In this document: positions 14,723 to 16,557 of the stretch, piece by piece
Layout: each line of letters begins with the position of its first letter
How positions within the stretch are numbered: the stretch's first letter is position 1
NCBI GenBank assembly: GCA_021298875.1
Contig: JAJTHJ010000020.1
Coordinates: forward strand, 1 to 16,557
Origin: Burkholderiales bacterium
Lineage (GTDB): Bacteria; Pseudomonadota; Gammaproteobacteria; Burkholderiales; Burkholderiaceae_F
Reading direction: 5' to 3'
DNA length: 16,557 bases
Notes under the pieces: model-generated
What the model saw: only the letters and a program-made list of their open reading frames with translations
Told to the model about the DNA's origin: nothing
Database searches by the model: none
Translations under genes and position numbers: made by a program

Positions 14723-14777
14723 GTCCCCCAAAATCTTCCGGCCCCAACGCTCAGCCGGCTCGCCTGCCCTGCCTTAC

Positions 14778-16557
14778 TTACTTTGGCGCGCTGTTCTTGC
14801 ATGATGCGCCGATCCGCCCCTCAGCCTGTTCCGCGGAGCACTCAGCCTGCATCGCTCGAAGATCCTCATAGGTAACGGGCGCCTGTATTTCCTCGAAAGT
14901 GAGTTCATTACGCCGCAGCCGCGCTTCCACGGAGCCAATGCCGGCCGCGACCCGCTGCGCCTGCGCTTGGTCTCGCGCGACTGCCGGCAACACAAACGCC
15001 GAACCGCCCGCCTGCTCGGCAAACGCGATATTGATCCACAAAACGCCGTTGTACTCGAACGTTCGAGGGCTCCCGACTTGCAACAGCCCCTGAAATGCCC
15101 GTGCAACCGGGTTCGTCGCACCACTGGCGAGGTTCACGTCAATACTGCGGGTCGCTGAATCGACGACAAACGACCGGCTAGCCGCGCTAGGCGTCGTCAC
15201 TGCGCTTGCACTCGTCACCGCCAGGCTCGATCCGGCAAAGCCGGTGTTCCTCAGCGCCAGTACACCGCCGCCAACGTCAACTTCCACGCTGCCGCGGCCA
15301 CCCTGATTGGCGAGCGCCAAGCCGAAGCTACCCGTACTCGCGTAACTAATCGCAGCCCCACCACCGTCGAGCGACACTTCGCCGATCGAGTTGCGTTGCG
15401 TCAGCGCGATCGAGCCACCTCCGCTATTAGCCGTCAGGCTCGCGGCGCTCAGCGACCCACTTTGCGCAATGCCGCCGCCACTGCTTCCCGCCTCCAGCGC
15501 GCCGCGGACGCTGCCCCGGCCGAGGTTCAGATCCCCAGACGAGTTTGCCGTCAGGTCGTCCGTAGCCAGCGTGCCTAGCGTCAGCGCGTTGACATCTTTG
15601 ATCTGCGTTGTGCCGCCGGTCAGGTTCACCGCACCGCGAAAATCGTTGCCGTCGCTTGCGAGCGCGATCATGCCGGCGCCAGCATTGACGTTGCTCGTAC
15701 CGGTCACCTCGAGCGCGCCACTTTGCGTGACCGCGCCGTTGTTGCTGCTCACGGCCAGTATGCCTTCAACCTTGCCTTGACCCAGATTCAGCGATCCGCT
15801 TGAACTCGCCGTCAGTTCGCCAGTGGCCAGAGTGCCCAGCGTCAGCGCGTTGGCGTCCTTGATCTGCGTCGTGCCACCGGTCAGGCTCACTGCGCCTTGG
15901 AAGTCGTTGCCGTCGCTGGCAAGCGTGATGGTACCCGTGCCTGCATTGACGCTACTCACTCCCGCAACCAACAGCGCTCCGCCCTGCGTAAACGCCCCGT
16001 TGTTGCTCGCCGCCGTGAGCGCGCCGTCGACCTTGCCTTGACCCAGATCTAGGTTCCCCGTCGACTCCGCCGTCAGGTCGCCTGTGGTGAGCGGGCCGAG
16101 CGTCAGAGTGTTGACATCCTTGATCCGTGTCGTGCCACCGTTCAGAGTCACCTCGCCCTGGAAGTCGTTGCCGTCGCGAACAAGCGTGACGTCGCCCGTG
16201 CCCGCGTTAACCGTCGTCGCTCCCGTGACATCGAGCGCGCCACCCGTCTGGTTGATCGCGCTGTTCGTGCTCGTCAACCCCAGCGTCCCGCTCGCCGTCA
16301 CGTTATGACCCAGCGTGATGCCGCCCGCGCCCGTCAGCGAGACGTTCGCCCCGCTCAGCGCCGCCGCCGTGGCCAGCGTGCCCGAGCTTTGCAGCGTCAG
16401 ATTCGCCGTACCCGTATTGATCGCCGTGCCCGGCAACGTCAGCGTCCCACCGGTCGAGACCAGCGACACCGCTTTGTTCGCTCCGCTGCTCACGCCCGTC
16501 ACCGTCAGGCCGCCCGTGCCGTCGGCAACGCTGATCGCGCCACCCGTCAGCGCCACG
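14778..16557 (-). CDS. Filamentous-haemagglutinin-like beta-helix surface protein (partial, C-terminal part)
   Basis: The 3' end of a large gene is visible as 592 residues to the stop at 14778; the frame runs off the window's right edge, so the start, signal peptide and any TPS secretion domain are not seen. The sequence is rich in Gly, Ala, Thr, Ser, Asn and Leu, with short beta-strand repeats (LTLGTLATGELTASSSGSLN type) expected for a right-handed beta-helix, as in filamentous haemagglutinins secreted by two-partner systems. Residues about 123-383 of the visible part are three 87-residue repeats. After them comes a non-repetitive region (FEYNGVLWINIAFAEQAGG) and a charged helical tail. The visible part has exactly two cysteines, both within the last 20 residues. 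There is no C-terminal autotransporter barrel and no LPXTG motif. It is most likely a secreted adhesin; no partner TpsB transporter gene is in the window. It is not a known T6SS part. Confidence 0.8.
   Translation of the reverse strand, partial: VALTGGAISVADGTGGLTVTGVSSGANKAVSLVSTGGTLTLPGTAINTGTANLTLQSSGTLATAAALSGANVSLTGAGGITLGHNVTASGTLGLTSTNSAINQTGGALDVTGATTVNAGTGDVTLVRDGNDFQGEVTLNGGTTRIKDVNTLTLGPLTTGDLTAESTGNLDLGQGKVDGALTAASNNGAFTQGGALLVAGVSSVNAGTGTITLASDGNDFQGAVSLTGGTTQIKDANALTLGTLATGELTASSSGSLNLGQGKVEGILAVSSNNGAVTQSGALEVTGTSNVNAGAGMIALASDGNDFRGAVNLTGGTTQIKDVNALTLGTLATDDLTANSSGDLNLGRGSVRGALEAGSSGGGIAQSGSLSAASLTANSGGGSIALTQRNSIGEVSLDGGGAAISYASTGSFGLALANQGGRGSVEVDVGGGVLALRNTGFAGSSLAVTSASAVTTPSAASRSFVVDSATRSIDVNLASGATNPVARAFQGLLQVGSPRTFEYNGVLWINIAFAEQAGGSAFVLPAVARDQAQAQRVAAGIGSVEARLRRNELTFEEIQAPVTYEDLRAMQAECSAEQAEGRIGASCKNSAPK
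15408..16190 (-). repeat. Three tandem 261-base repeats inside the adhesin gene
   Basis: Units at 16190-15930, 15929-15669 and 15668-15408 each encode 87 residues with the core DGNDFQGAVxLTGGTTQIKD, then NALTLGTLATGELTA and LNLGQGKVEG. The spacing was checked on the shared DNA anchor GCGTCAG, found at 15578, 15839 and 16100, exactly 261 bases apart. The last third of the unit nearest the C-terminus is diverged. Part of a further unit (GALDVTGATTVNAGTGD) is recognisable just upstream of the first. Confidence 0.9.

Noticed and set aside
1..16557. Mobile elements, CRISPR arrays, tRNA or rRNA genes, integrase sites
   Set aside because: I looked for transposase or integrase motifs, short regularly spaced repeats and RNA gene signatures and saw none; the only tandem repeats are the in-frame protein repeats of the adhesin.

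Overview
The window holds most of a type VI secretion system (T6SS) operon, read entirely on the minus strand, preceded by the 3' end of a large filamentous-haemagglutinin-like surface protein gene. The DNA is visibly GC-rich, stop codons are rare in all frames, and GTG starts with strong AGGAG ribosome binding sites occur. Protein resemblances and the block tssA-tssB-tssC-hcp-tagJ-tssE point to a Gram-negative proteobacterium with an H1-like (Pseudomonas HSI-I / TagJ-containing) T6SS. A betaproteobacterium is my best guess, but no ribosomal or housekeeping marker is present to fix the taxon.

Layout in the direction of transcription (right to left). 16557-14778: C-terminal 592 residues of a beta-helix adhesin with three 87-residue tandem repeats and its only two cysteines at the extreme C-terminus. 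14777-14590: intergenic region with a terminator-like hairpin, a weak promoter candidate, and two small GGA-loop hairpins directly in front of the clpV ribosome binding site. 14589-11959: ClpV (TssH), the sheath-recycling ATPase. 11949-10606: TssK baseplate adaptor. 10599-9310: TssL with a fused OmpA-like peptidoglycan-binding domain. 9298-5762: TssM (IcmF). 5754-4978: TagF, a post-translational regulator. 4977-4800: a 178-base gap. 4799-3699: TssA cap/assembly protein. 3662-3162: TssB and 3118-1625: TssC, the contractile sheath. 1585-1100: Hcp inner tube. A 96-base gap with two GC-rich hairpins follows. 1003-239: TagJ (ImpE family), the accessory protein linking sheath and ClpV. 204-1: N-terminal part of TssE (gp25-like baseplate), cut by the window edge.

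The genes form one head-to-tail transcription unit. Gaps of 6-11 bases from clpV to tagF suggest translational coupling, and gaps of 34-43 bases plus two larger ones (178 and 96 bases) follow. TssM and TssL form the envelope complex (with a TssJ lipoprotein not seen here). TssK and TssE belong to the baseplate. TssA primes tube and sheath growth, Hcp is the tube, TssBC the sheath, and ClpV (with TagJ) disassembles the contracted sheath. Not in the window: TssF, TssG, TssJ, VgrG, PAAR, Fha, PpkA/PppA, effectors and immunity proteins. They may lie beyond tssE or elsewhere.

I found no clearly new system. The points most worth a second look are the possible RsmA/CsrA site array in the clpV leader, the paired hairpins after hcp, and the terminal cysteine pair of the adhesin.
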